A stretch of 64,000 nt of DNA. Source: Burkholderia sp. SRS-W-2-2016 (GTDB lineage: Bacteria; Pseudomonadota; Gammaproteobacteria; Burkholderiales; Burkholderiaceae). The stretch spans positions 62,001 to 126,000 of the forward strand of contig NZ_MSDV01000046.1 in the NCBI RefSeq assembly GCF_001931485.1, written 5' to 3'. A program made the translations under genes and the position numbers. Of this stretch, positions 9,271 to 17,799 are shown one piece after another. Under the pieces are notes generated by a model. The model ran no database searches and had not been told where the DNA came from. It saw only the letters and a list, made by a program, of their open reading frames with translations. The first letter of the stretch is position 1. The number at the start of each line of letters is the position of its first letter.

Positions 9271-9765
9271 ATGACCACCCTGCCCGCCGACCGGCACGCC
9301 ATGCGGCTCGCGCACGCCGAAGCGCACGCGCGGGCTCAGGGCCTCGCGCTGACACCGCTGCGCCACCAGGTGTACGCGGCGATTCTGGCGAGCGAGCGGC
9401 CGATCGGCGCGTACGAACTGCTCGACGCGCTCGCCCCCGAGCGCGGCCGGATGCCGCCGACCACCGTCTATCGCGCGCTCGAGTTCCTCGTCGCGCATGG
9501 CTTCGTGCATCGGATCGAATCGAAGAACGCGTTCGTCGCCTGCTGCGAAGTCGGGGTTCCGCATCGCAGCCAGTTTCTGATGTGCGATCGCTGCGGCGCG
9601 ACCGTCGAGATTCCCGGCGCCGAACTCGCCGATCAGCTGTCGCACAGCGCGCCCGCGCACGGTTTCGAGGTGCATCGGCAGGTGATCGAGCTGAGCGGCT
9701 TGTGTGCGCAATGTGCGCGCGCGGCGAAGGACGGCGGGGACGCTGCCGGGCCATCGACCTCATGA
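9271..9765 (+). CDS. zur: Zinc uptake regulator, Fur family
   Basis: This 164-residue Fur-family repressor senses zinc. It has an N-terminal winged helix (L-T-P-L-R-H-Q-V-Y-A-A-I-L through T-T-V-Y-R-A-L-E-F-L). A C-terminal dimerisation part follows, with two CxxC pairs (M-C-D-R-C-G and C-A-Q-C-A-R) that hold structural zinc. I chose the ATG at 9271 because AGGAG lies at 9256-9260; the frame is open further upstream from 9217. It is followed by znuA, znuC and znuB on the same strand, and a probable Zur box lies in front, so the operon is likely autoregulated. Confidence 0.9.
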   Translation: MTTLPADRHAMRLAHAEAHARAQGLALTPLRHQVYAAILASERPIGAYELLDALAPERGRMPPTTVYRALEFLVAHGFVHRIESKNAFVACCEVGVPHRSQFLMCDRCGATVEIPGAELADQLSHSAPAHGFEVHRQVIELSGLCAQCARAAKDGGDAAGPSTS

Positions 9766-9851
9766 AGCCGGCCGCCGACGTCGCACGCGAGCCGGACCCG
9801 TCATTGCCACCGCCGGTGGTTCGAACAACTCTCAAGCAGCAGGACACAACG

Positions 9852-10970
9852 ATGAAAAGAATCAGTTCGATGTTCACGACGGCGCGACGCGCGCTGAAGC
9901 TGTCGACGGGCTTGCCGGCGAGTCTGACTGCGAAGTTGCCTGAGAACCGGACCGCGCAACGGTCGGCGAATTTGTCCGCGAATTTATCCACGAATCTGGC
10001 CGGAAATCTGGCCGGAAATCTGGCCGGAAATCTGGCCGGGAATCTGGCCGCCTGGCTGCCCGCTTATCTGCTCGCAGCCGTCGCGCTCGCGTTCGGCCAC
10101 GCCGCCTTCGCCGCCGACGCGAAAACCGCGCCGGCCGCCGCCACCCCGATCCCGGTCGTCGCGGCGGAAAACTTCTACGGCGACGTGGTCCGCCAGCTCG
10201 GCGGCGAGCGCGTCGCGGTCACCAGCATCCTCAGCAATCCCGACCAGGACCCGCATCTGTTCGAAGCGAGCCCGGCCACCGCGCGCGCGTTGCAGCACGC
10301 GAGCCTCGTCGTCTACAACGGCGCCGACTACGATCCGTGGATGGCCAAACTGCTGGCCGCATCAAAAGGCGCGCAGCGCACCGTGATCGTCGCGGCCGAC
10401 CTGACCGGCAGGAAAGGCGGCGACAATCCGCACCTGTGGTACGACCCGGCGACGATGCCGAAAGTCGCGCGCGCGGTGAGCGCCGCGCTCGTCGCTGCTG
10501 ACCCGGCGCACAAGTCGGCGTACGATGCGAACCTCGCGAAGTTTCTCGACTCGCTCAAACCCATCGACGCGAAGGTCGCCGCGCTGCGCGGCCGCTACGC
10601 CGGCGTGCCGGTCACCGCGACCGAGCCGGTGTTCGGCTACATGGCGGACGCGATCGGTCTGCAGATGCGCAACCAGCGCTTCCAGCTCGCCGCGATGAAC
10701 GACACCGAAGCGAGCGCGGCAGACATCGCCGCGTTCGAACGCGATCTGCGCGAGCGCCGTGTGCGCGTGCTGATCTATAACAGCCAGGCAACCGAGGCCC
10801 TGACCCAACGCATGTTGAAGCTTGCGCAGCAATCGAAGGTGCCGACGCTGAGCGTCACCGAAACCTTGCCGGCCGGCAAGACCTATCAGACGTGGATGCT
10901 CGCGCAGCTCGACGCGCTCGAACGGGCGCTCGCCGCGGGCGAAGCCAACGCCAAAGGAACCACCCCATGA
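9852..10970 (+). CDS. znuA: Zinc ABC transporter periplasmic binding protein
   Basis: This 372-residue member of the cluster A-I (ZnuA/TroA) family has the metal-ligand segments D-P-H-L-F-E, D-N-P-H-L-W-Y-D-P and a later T-E-P-V-F-G-Y. It captures zinc for ZnuB and ZnuC. The N-terminus is odd. The hydrophobic signal core ends at about residue 87 (H-A-A-F-A) and is preceded by about 65 residues that include seven tetrapeptides of the type N-L-[AS]-[AGT], encoded by a 12-bp tandem repeat. The usual histidine-rich loop of ZnuA is missing; a histidine-rich tail is found on ZnuC instead. Its TGA overlaps the znuC ATG. Confidence 0.9.
   Translation: MKRISSMFTTARRALKLSTGLPASLTAKLPENRTAQRSANLSANLSTNLAGNLAGNLAGNLAGNLAAWLPAYLLAAVALAFGHAAFAADAKTAPAAATPIPVVAAENFYGDVVRQLGGERVAVTSILSNPDQDPHLFEASPATARALQHASLVVYNGADYDPWMAKLLAASKGAQRTVIVAADLTGRKGGDNPHLWYDPATMPKVARAVSAALVAADPAHKSAYDANLAKFLDSLKPIDAKVAALRGRYAGVPVTATEPVFGYMADAIGLQMRNQRFQLAAMNDTEASAADIAAFERDLRERRVRVLIYNSQATEALTQRMLKLAQQSKVPTLSVTETLPAGKTYQTWMLAQLDALERALAAGEANAKGTTP
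9970..10053 (+). repeat. Seven tandem 12-bp repeats inside the znuA leader
   Basis: The unit AATCTGGCCGGA occurs at 9994-10005, 10006-10017 and 10018-10029, with near-identical copies at 10030-10041 and 10042-10053. Two degenerate copies precede them, at 9970-9981 and 9982-9993. Each unit encodes four residues, so changes in copy number keep the frame and only lengthen or shorten the region before the signal-peptide core. Confidence 0.92.
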
Positions 10971-11920
10971 CATCGACTGGCCAGCAAGCGCCAGCGGGTA
11001 CGCCCCCCCTCGCCCGCGGTAACGCGCCGGTGCTCGAACTCGAGCACGTAACGCTCGACCTCGGCGGCCGCACGATCCTGCGCGACACCAGCTTCGTCGT
11101 GAATCAGGGCGAATTCATCGGCGTGCTCGGCCCGAACGGCGCCGGCAAAACCACGCTGATGCGCGCGGTGCTCGGCCTCGTGCCGGCTGCGGGCGGCGCG
11201 ATCCGCGTGCTCGGGCAGACGGTCGAGCGCGGCAACGCGTCGATCGGTTATATGCCGCAGACGCGCAGCGCACTCGCCGGACGCCGCGTACGCGGCCGCG
11301 ATTTCGTCGCGATGGCCGCCGATGGGCATCGCTGGGGCCTGCCGCACGCGGATGCGAAAACCCGCGCGGAAGTCGACCGGGTGCTCGATCTGGTCGGCGC
11401 GAGCAAGCTCGCGCTGCGGCCGCTGTCGGAACTGTCGGGCGGCGAGCGCCAGCGCCTGCTGCTCGCACAATGCCTGCTTGGCAATCCGAAGCTTTTGCTG
11501 CTCGACGAACCGCTGATCAGTCTCGATCCGCATCATCAGAAAAGCGTCGTCGAACTGGTGCGGCGCGTGCAGCAGGAACTCGGCATCGCGGTGCTGTTTT
11601 CCGCGCACGAACTGAATCCGCTGCTCAATTCGCTCGACCGCGTGCTGTATCTCGGCAGCGGCGTGGCCGCGCTCGGCACCGTCGATGAAGTGATCACCCG
11701 GCCGGTGCTGTCGCGCCTGTACGGTTCGCCGATCGACGTGATGCGCGTGAATGGCCGCATCTTCGTGATGTCGGGCGGCGTCGAGGTCGAGAAGCACGAT
11801 CACGAGCACGAACACGACGAGGACGGCGGCCATTCGCACGGTCACTCGCACGACCACGGGCATTCGCACCATCACTCCCACCAGCACGATTCTCGCGACG
11901 GACACAAGCACGATGTTTGA
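10967..11920 (+). CDS. znuC: Zinc ABC transporter ATP-binding protein with histidine-rich tail
   Basis: This 317-residue ATPase has Walker A GPNGAGKT at residues 55-62, signature LSGGERQ and Walker B LLLLDEP, as in metal-type ABC systems. Its start codon overlaps the znuA stop (ATGA). The last 50 or so residues, from about 268, are dominated by His, Asp, Glu and Ser (for example HSHGHSHDHGHSHHHSH). Such tails bind zinc or other transition metals; here the tail sits on the cytoplasmic ATPase and could sense or buffer zinc. It overlaps znuB by 8 bp. Confidence 0.93.
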   Translation: MTSTGQQAPAGTPPLARGNAPVLELEHVTLDLGGRTILRDTSFVVNQGEFIGVLGPNGAGKTTLMRAVLGLVPAAGGAIRVLGQTVERGNASIGYMPQTRSALAGRRVRGRDFVAMAADGHRWGLPHADAKTRAEVDRVLDLVGASKLALRPLSELSGGERQRLLLAQCLLGNPKLLLLDEPLISLDPHHQKSVVELVRRVQQELGIAVLFSAHELNPLLNSLDRVLYLGSGVAALGTVDEVITRPVLSRLYGSPIDVMRVNGRIFVMSGGVEVEKHDHEHEHDEDGGHSHGHSHDHGHSHHHSHQHDSRDGHKHDV

Positions 11921-12695
11921 ATACGATTTCATGGTCAACGCATTCGCGGCGTCGGGGATCGTCGCGGTGCTGGCCGGGGTGGTCGGCTATTTTCTGGTGA
12001 TGCGCGGCCAGACCTTCGCGGGTCACGCGCTGTCGCACGTCGGCTTCACCGGCGCGACCGGCGCGGTGCTGATCGGCATCTCGCCGATCTGGGGGATGAT
12101 CGGCTTCACGCTGGCGGCCGGCGTCGGCATGGGCGCGCTCGGCGAGCGGCTCGCCGGACGCGATGTCGCGATCGGCGTGATCCTGTCGCTGTCGCTCGGC
12201 TTCGGGCTGCTGTTCCTGCACTTCTTCACCGCGTACGCGACCCAGGTCACCGCGCTGCTGTTCGGCAACGTGCTCGGCGTGAATACGTCGACGCTCGGCG
12301 TGCTGGCCGCGTTGGGCGTGGTCAGCCTCGCCGCGCTCGCGGCGATCATGCGGCCGCTGCTGTTCGCGTCGCTGCAGCCGGAACTCGCCGAAGCGAAGGG
12401 CGTGTCGCTGCGCCGCGTGTCGGTGCTGTTTCTGGCGATCGCCGCGCTGGCGGTGGCCGCGTGCACGCAGATCGTCGGCGTGCTGCTGGTGTTCACGCTG
12501 ATGGTCGGCCCGGCCGCCGCCGCGCAGAACCTCAGCACGCGGCTCTCGACCGGGCTGGTGCTGGCCGCGCTGTTCGCGCTCGCGCAGGCGTGGCTCGGTT
12601 TGACACTCGCGTTCTATACGGACTGGCCGACCAGCTTCTGGATCACCGTGCTGTCGGCGCTCGTGTATGGCGGGAGTTTGTTGAAGCGGCATTGA
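11913..12695 (+). CDS. znuB: Zinc ABC transporter permease
   Basis: This 260-residue protein has about eight hydrophobic segments and the ABC-3 family pattern (F-A-G-H-A-L-S-H-V-G-F-T-G near residue 40; E-L-A-E-A-K-G-V-S in the middle). It forms the inner-membrane channel for zinc with ZnuC. Its start lies inside the last codons of znuC, so the two are translationally coupled. It ends 22 bp before a strong terminator, which closes the zur-znuACB operon. Confidence 0.93.
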   Translation: MFEYDFMVNAFAASGIVAVLAGVVGYFLVMRGQTFAGHALSHVGFTGATGAVLIGISPIWGMIGFTLAAGVGMGALGERLAGRDVAIGVILSLSLGFGLLFLHFFTAYATQVTALLFGNVLGVNTSTLGVLAALGVVSLAALAAIMRPLLFASLQPELAEAKGVSLRRVSVLFLAIAALAVAACTQIVGVLLVFTLMVGPAAAAQNLSTRLSTGLVLAALFALAQAWLGLTLAFYTDWPTSFWITVLSALVYGGSLLKRH

Positions 12696-12716
12696 GCGCG
12701 GCGCGGGACGCGTTGA

Positions 12717-12757
12717 ATGCAAAACGGCGGCACGGTGACGTGCCGCCGTTTTGCATT
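12717..12757. terminator. Bidirectional terminator after znuB
   Basis: The arms ATGCAAAACGGCGGCACG and CGTGCCGCCGTTTTGCAT pair perfectly around a GTGA loop, with T- and A-rich flanks. The hairpin lies between convergent znuB and the FGGY kinase. Confidence 0.88.
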
Positions 12758-12831
12758 TCGGGCTGCGCGGTTATTGCCGCGTAGGTGTTGCTGGGCGATT
12801 GCGGCTACGAGCTGGCTGCGGTGCTGGGCGG

Positions 12832-14319
12832 TTACTTCTGCCCGTCGCGCTCCGATGCGCCGCCGCCGAACCACGGCTCGACGCAGCCATACAGCTCGAC
12901 GAAGCGCGCATAACGCGCGGCGAGCGCCGCATCGCCGCGCGGACCGGCGACGCGTGTCGCGCCCGGCGCGAGCGCGGCCAGATCGCGCGTCTGCCAATGC
13001 CCGCACGCTAGAGCGCCGAGGATCGCCGCGCCGCGCGGCGCCGCGTTCGGGCAGTCGAGCGCGTACAACTCGACATCGAGCGCATCGGCGAGCAGTTGCC
13101 GCCAGCGCGCATCGACCGAGCCGCCGCCCGCGAGCTTCAGCGCGGTCACGCTCGCGCCGCTCGCACGGATCGCGTCGAGCCCCGCGCGCAGCGAAAACGC
13201 GACGCCTTCGAACGCGGCGCGCATCATCGCACCGCGCGTGTGTTCGAGCGATAAACCGAGCCAGCCGCCCCGCGCCTGCGGGTTGAGCCACGGCGTGCGT
13301 TCGCCGGTCAGGTACGGCAGGAAAGTCAGGTTCGATGCGCAAACGGGCGCCGCAACGCCGGACGCCCCGTCAGCGGCCAGATAGTTCGGATCCCCAAACG
13401 CTTCCCGGTAAGCATCCGCCCACTCAAACGACAGCCACCCGCGCACCCGCTCCAGCGCGATGCCGACGTTCTGCATCGCCGCCATCCGGTACCAGTGATC
13501 GCTGGCCGCGCGATAGCAATGCAGACCTCGCAGCGCCGCCGGTTCGTCGTTCGCGAGCACGACGATCTGGCCGCCGCTGCCGGTGGTCAGCAACGCGTCG
13601 CCGTCGGCTGACAGTCCGCTGCCGAGCGCCGCGCACGGCGTGTCCGCGGCGCCGGTCGCGAGCACGATGCCGGCGCGCAAACCGAGTTCTCGCGCGGCCC
13701 GCTCCGACAGCGTGCCCGCGGCCGCATACGACGGCGCCAACGGCGCGAACCACTCGCGCGGAATCGCCAGCCGCGCCAGCAGCGCGTCGTCCCACCCGCC
13801 GGCGGGACTGGCGAGCGCGGTCGCGCACGCATCGGACGCATCGGTCACGCACGCGCCGCCGAGCGCGACCCGCAGCCAGTCCTTCGGCTGCAACGCCCAG
13901 CGCGTACGGCGCGCACTCTGCGGTTCGTGGCGCAAAATCCAGCGCAGCAGCGGCCCGGCCATGCCGGGCGCGACCGGGTTCGGCTGCGGCTCGGGCCACG
14001 CGTCGAGCAGGTCGAGCGCGCGCGAGTCGGGCCACAGCAGCGCGGGCCGCACCGCGGCGCCGGCCGCATCGACCAGCACGACGCCATGCATCTGCCCGGA
14101 AAAACCGATCGCGCGCACGCCGTCGCGCAACTCGCGCGGCAGTTGCGCGAGCGCGTCGACGAGCGCGCGCCACCAGATGCGCACGTCGATTTCGGCCCAT
14201 CCGGGATGGGGCGTATCGAGCGCATACGCGACACTCGACACCGCCTGCTCGCGCCCCTCCTCGTCGACGATTGCCGCTTTCAGGGAGCCGGTGCCAAGAT
14301 CGATGCCGAGAAAACTCAT
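12832..14319 (-). CDS. FGGY-family carbohydrate kinase, xylulokinase-like
   Basis: This 495-residue kinase has the phosphate-1 motif D-L-G-T-G at residues 6-10, G-F-S-G-Q-M-H-G-V near residue 72, a Y-L-T-G-E-R-T-P-W motif and the C-terminal adenosine motif L-A-G-G-G-S-V-D. The S-G-Q-M-H-G segment points to xylulokinase or a close relative. It differs clearly from the protein encoded at 206-1687, so it is a paralogue rather than a recent duplicate. No dehydrogenase or transporter gene is adjacent, so the substrate is open; xylulose, ribulose or a related ketose are options. Confidence 0.85.
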   Translation of the reverse strand: MSFLGIDLGTGSLKAAIVDEEGREQAVSSVAYALDTPHPGWAEIDVRIWWRALVDALAQLPRELRDGVRAIGFSGQMHGVVLVDAAGAAVRPALLWPDSRALDLLDAWPEPQPNPVAPGMAGPLLRWILRHEPQSARRTRWALQPKDWLRVALGGACVTDASDACATALASPAGGWDDALLARLAIPREWFAPLAPSYAAAGTLSERAARELGLRAGIVLATGAADTPCAALGSGLSADGDALLTTGSGGQIVVLANDEPAALRGLHCYRAASDHWYRMAAMQNVGIALERVRGWLSFEWADAYREAFGDPNYLAADGASGVAAPVCASNLTFLPYLTGERTPWLNPQARGGWLGLSLEHTRGAMMRAAFEGVAFSLRAGLDAIRASGASVTALKLAGGGSVDARWRQLLADALDVELYALDCPNAAPRGAAILGALACGHWQTRDLAALAPGATRVAGPRGDAALAARYARFVELYGCVEPWFGGGASERDGQK

Positions 14320-14705
14320 GGGTGTCGGGACGTCGGTCAGGACGTCGAAATGAAGATGAGTGGAGATGAGAAAGCCCGGCTTCGCGGGTTAACCCCGTCC
14401 CGCCGCGACGCGCGTCGAAACAGGACTATGTGCGGGCCGTGATACACGTCATTGATTCTCACATATATGCCGGCGCGCAACGAATCGACAGTCCGCGCGC
14501 GCCGTGCCGCGCGGATTCGCCGCCCCACGGGGCCCGGCGCCGCTGCGCGATTAATCGCCCACCGGTGCACCTTTAATTCACCTTTCAAACGACGCCCCCG
14601 CATATCGTCGCCGGGAATGCCGGAATAGCCGCCAGCGGTCTTGTTGCGCTTTTTCGTCCCCGATACCTTGGAGTCATCCCAAACGAGATGGTGGAGAGAG
14701 ACGAT
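14320..14705. other. Intergenic region between the FGGY kinase and the NCS2 permease
   Basis: This 386-bp divergent gap must hold the promoters of both flanking genes. I see no coding frame of note, and I could not fix a convincing -35/-10 pair or a riboswitch fold. The ribosome-binding site GGAGAG at 14693-14698 serves the permease gene. Confidence 0.5.
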
Positions 14706-16115
14706 ATGCAAGCGAACACGGTTCACCCGTGCGACGAGCGCCTACCCGCGGGCCAGTTGCTCACCCTCGGTATCCAGCACGTACTGGTCATGTACGCGGG
14801 CGCGGTCGCGGTGCCGCTGATCGTCGGCGCGGCGCTGAAACTGCCGAAGGATCAGATCGCCTTTCTGATCAGCGCCGATCTGTTTTCGTGCGGGATCGCC
14901 ACGCTGATCCAGACGCTCGGGCTGTGGATCTTCGGGATCCGCCTGCCGGTCATCATGGGCTGCACGTTCGCCGCGGTCGGGCCGATGGTCGCGATCGGCA
15001 CCAATCCTTCGCTGGGCATCCTCGATATCTTCGGCTCGACGATCGCGGCGGGCGTGATCGGCATTGTGCTCGCGCCGGCGGTCGGCAAGCTGCTGCGCTT
15101 TTTCCCGCCGGTCGTGATCGGCGTGGTGATCTCGGTGATCGGGCTGTCGCTGATGGAAGTCGGCATCAACTGGGCGGCCGGCGGCGTCGGCAATCCGGAG
15201 TACGGCAATCCGGTCTATCTCGGCCTGTCGCTGCTGGTGCTCACGCTGATCCTGCTGATCAACAAGTTCGCGAAGGGCTTCATCGCCAACATCGCGGTGC
15301 TGCTCGGCATCGTCGCGGGCTTCGTGATCGCGCTGCTGCTCGGCCGCGTCAACATGGACGGCGTCACCCACGCGCCGTGGGTCGGCTTCGTGATGCCGTT
15401 TCATTTCGGACTGCCGCACTTCGATCCGCTGTCGATCGCGACGATGGTCACCGTGATGTTCGTCACCTTCATCGAATCGACCGGCATGTTCCTCGCGGTC
15501 GGCGACATGGTCGATCGGCCGGTCGATCAGAAGACGCTGGTGCGCGGGCTGCGCGTCGACGGGCTCGGCACGCTGATCGGCGGGATCTTCAACTCGTTTC
15601 CGCATACGTCGTTCTCGCAGAACGTCGGGCTGATCGGCGTGACCGGCGTGAAGAGCCGCTTCGTCTGCGCGACGGGCGGCGTGATTCTGGTGCTGCTCGG
15701 GCTGTTTCCGAAGATGGCGCAGGTGGTCGCGTCGGTGCCGCCGTTCGTGCTCGGCGGCGCCGGCATCGTGATGTTCGGGATGGTCGCGGCGAACGGCATC
15801 AAGGTGTTGTCGCGGGTCGATTTCGTGCGCAATCAGCACAACCTGTTCATCGTCGCGGTCAGCATCGGGCTCGGGCTGGTGCCGGTGGTGTCGCCGCACT
15901 TCTTCTCGCAGCTGCCGCCGGCGTTGTCGCCGCTGCTGCATAGCGGGATTCTGCTGGCGTCGGTGTCCGCGGTCGTGCTGAACCTGATCTTCAACGGCGT
16001 GAAGAGCGAGAAAAAGGCCACGTGCGAGATTCGCCGCGCCGGCCACGATCTCGATGCGCGCGCGGGCGGCGAGCCGCAACACAACGAGATGCTGCGGGCC
16101 GCGGATCTGCATTGA
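14706..16115 (+). CDS. Nucleobase:cation symporter-2 family permease (xanthine/uric acid type)
   Basis: This 469-residue membrane protein has the NCS2 hallmarks. The N-terminus carries L-G-I-Q-H-V-L-V-M-Y-A-G-A-V with the family's Q-H pair, a long run of hydrophobic segments follows, and the motif V-T-F-I-E-S-T-G occurs past the middle, then an N-S-F-P-H-T-S-F-S-Q-N-V-G motif. The Q-N-V-G form is typical of xanthine or urate permeases rather than uracil permeases. I chose the ATG at 14706 because GGAGAG is 7 bp upstream; the ATG at 14688 lacks one. The last 35 residues are hydrophilic. It stands alone between two terminators. Confidence 0.88.
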   Translation: MQANTVHPCDERLPAGQLLTLGIQHVLVMYAGAVAVPLIVGAALKLPKDQIAFLISADLFSCGIATLIQTLGLWIFGIRLPVIMGCTFAAVGPMVAIGTNPSLGILDIFGSTIAAGVIGIVLAPAVGKLLRFFPPVVIGVVISVIGLSLMEVGINWAAGGVGNPEYGNPVYLGLSLLVLTLILLINKFAKGFIANIAVLLGIVAGFVIALLLGRVNMDGVTHAPWVGFVMPFHFGLPHFDPLSIATMVTVMFVTFIESTGMFLAVGDMVDRPVDQKTLVRGLRVDGLGTLIGGIFNSFPHTSFSQNVGLIGVTGVKSRFVCATGGVILVLLGLFPKMAQVVASVPPFVLGGAGIVMFGMVAANGIKVLSRVDFVRNQHNLFIVAVSIGLGLVPVVSPHFFSQLPPALSPLLHSGILLASVSAVVLNLIFNGVKSEKKATCEIRRAGHDLDARAGGEPQHNEMLRAADLH

Positions 16116-16218
16116 GCGAGGGGCGGCGCCGGCGGCACGCGATGAGTGCCCACTGAGACTCACGAAGCGCTCGCCGGGGCCAACCGCTTCGATCCGCGCG
16201 GCGCCGAATGCCGCGCAT

Positions 16219-16250
16219 AAAAAAACGCCACGGCATGCCGTGGCGTTTTT
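16219..16250. terminator. Bidirectional terminator after the NCS2 permease
   Basis: ACGCCACGG and CCGTGGCGT pair around a CATG centre, flanked by an A run on the left and a T run on the right. The hairpin lies between convergent genes. Confidence 0.9.
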
Positions 16251-16283
16251 GCTTTGCGTCAGCGCTTCATCGAGCTTGCGCGC

Positions 16284-17798
16284 TCACCCCGCCGTCGCCG
16301 CCGAAGCCGCGACCGGCGCGCTCGCCGCACCGTAGTCGACCGGCGCGTCCGCGGGACGCGGCTGGTCGCCGGTGTGCTCGATCCAGCCGCCGCCGAGTGC
16401 CTGGTACAGCGTCACCAGGTTCTGCAACCGCTCCATCCGCGCGGTCACCAGCGCGCGCTGCGCCTCGTACAACGCGGTCTGCGCGGTCAGCACCGTCAGA
16501 TAGCTGTCGACGCCGTTCTTGTAACGCAGGTTCGACAGATCGAGCCGGCGCTGCTCGGCCGCCGTATCGCGTTCGAGCGCCGCGATCTGCTGATCGTAGG
16601 TGCCGCGCGCGGCGAGGCCGTCAGCCACTTCCCGGAAGGCGGTCTGGATCGCCTTTTCATACGTGGCGATCTGTTCTTTCTTCTGGATGTTGGCGAGATC
16701 GAGGTTCGCGAGGTTCTGGCCGCCCTCGAAGATCGGCAGCGTGATCGACGGCGCGAAGCTCCACGCCGCCGAACCCGGCTTGAACAGCCCGCCGAGCGTC
16801 GGGCTCAGCGTGCCGAAGCTGCCGGTCAGCGAGACCTTCGGGAAGAACGCCGCGCGCGCCGCGCCGATATTCGCGTTGGCCGCGAGCAGGTTCTGCTCGG
16901 CCTCCATGATGTCGGGACGACGCGTCAGCAGATCGGACGGCAGCCCGGCCGGAATATCGGTCAGCAGGTGCTGGTCGTTCGACGGCAAGCCGCGCGGCAG
17001 ATCGGCCGGCAACGGCTCGCCGACCAGCAGCACCAGCGCGTTTTCGGCCTGCGCGAGCAGACGCGCCTGCGCTTGCAGGTTCGCGTTCGCGGTCTCGACG
17101 ACCGTTTCCGCCTGACGCAGATCGAGTTCCGTACCGGTGCCGTTGTCGAACTGGACCTTGGTGATCCGGTACGACTCCTTCGCGTTCGCCAGCGTGTCCT
17201 CGGTGACCTTCTGCAGATCGTCGAGTTCGAGCAGCGTCATGTACTGGTTCGCGACCTGCGAGACCAGCGAGATTTCCGCCGCCTTGCGCGCCTGCGTGGT
17301 ACCCAGGTAAGTGGCCAACGCCTGGTCCTTCAGGCTTTGCACGCGCCCGAAGAAGTCGATTTCCCACGACGCGTTCAGCCCGACCGAATACGTGGTGGAG
17401 AGCGTCTGGCCGTTGAAGGTCAGATCGGCCGGAGTGCGCTGGCGGGTCCCCGACGCGGCCGCGTCGAGCGTGGGCAGCAGGCCCGCGCGCACGATCCGGT
17501 ACTGCGCGGCCGACGCCTGCATGTTCAGCACCGACACGCGCAGATCGCGGTTGTTCTTCAGCGCGATCGCGATCAGCTCCTGCAGACGCTGATCGACGAA
17601 GAAATCGCGCCAGCCGATGTCGGCCGCGGCCTGGCCGTTCGCGCTGCGCGCGCCGGCCGTGCCCGGCTGCTGGTCATACACGCCGCCGCTCGGGAAGGTG
17701 GCTGTCGTGGGCGCGGCCGGACGCTCGTAATGCGGCGCCAGCGTGCAACCCGCAGCGAGAAATGCCACCGCCACTGCAATCAAAGAGTGTTTTTGCAT
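16284..17798 (-). CDS. oprB: RND efflux outer-membrane channel lipoprotein (OprM/OprB family)
   Basis: This 504-residue TolC-like channel of the NodT/OprM family has a lipobox L-A-A-G-C with the lipidated cysteine at residue 18, then T-L-A-P-H-Y-E-R-P, which opens most members of this family. Two repeats of the outer-membrane efflux domain follow. The ATG at 17796-17798 is chosen because it gives a clean signal peptide; the frame is open 22 codons further upstream without one. It lies 1 bp after bpeB and completes a tripartite pump, as in the bpeAB-oprB operon of Burkholderia pseudomallei. The symbol is assigned by that context. Confidence 0.9.
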   Translation of the reverse strand: MQKHSLIAVAVAFLAAGCTLAPHYERPAAPTTATFPSGGVYDQQPGTAGARSANGQAAADIGWRDFFVDQRLQELIAIALKNNRDLRVSVLNMQASAAQYRIVRAGLLPTLDAAASGTRQRTPADLTFNGQTLSTTYSVGLNASWEIDFFGRVQSLKDQALATYLGTTQARKAAEISLVSQVANQYMTLLELDDLQKVTEDTLANAKESYRITKVQFDNGTGTELDLRQAETVVETANANLQAQARLLAQAENALVLLVGEPLPADLPRGLPSNDQHLLTDIPAGLPSDLLTRRPDIMEAEQNLLAANANIGAARAAFFPKVSLTGSFGTLSPTLGGLFKPGSAAWSFAPSITLPIFEGGQNLANLDLANIQKKEQIATYEKAIQTAFREVADGLAARGTYDQQIAALERDTAAEQRRLDLSNLRYKNGVDSYLTVLTAQTALYEAQRALVTARMERLQNLVTLYQALGGGWIEHTGDQPRPADAPVDYGAASAPVAASAATAG

Positions 17799-17799
17799 C

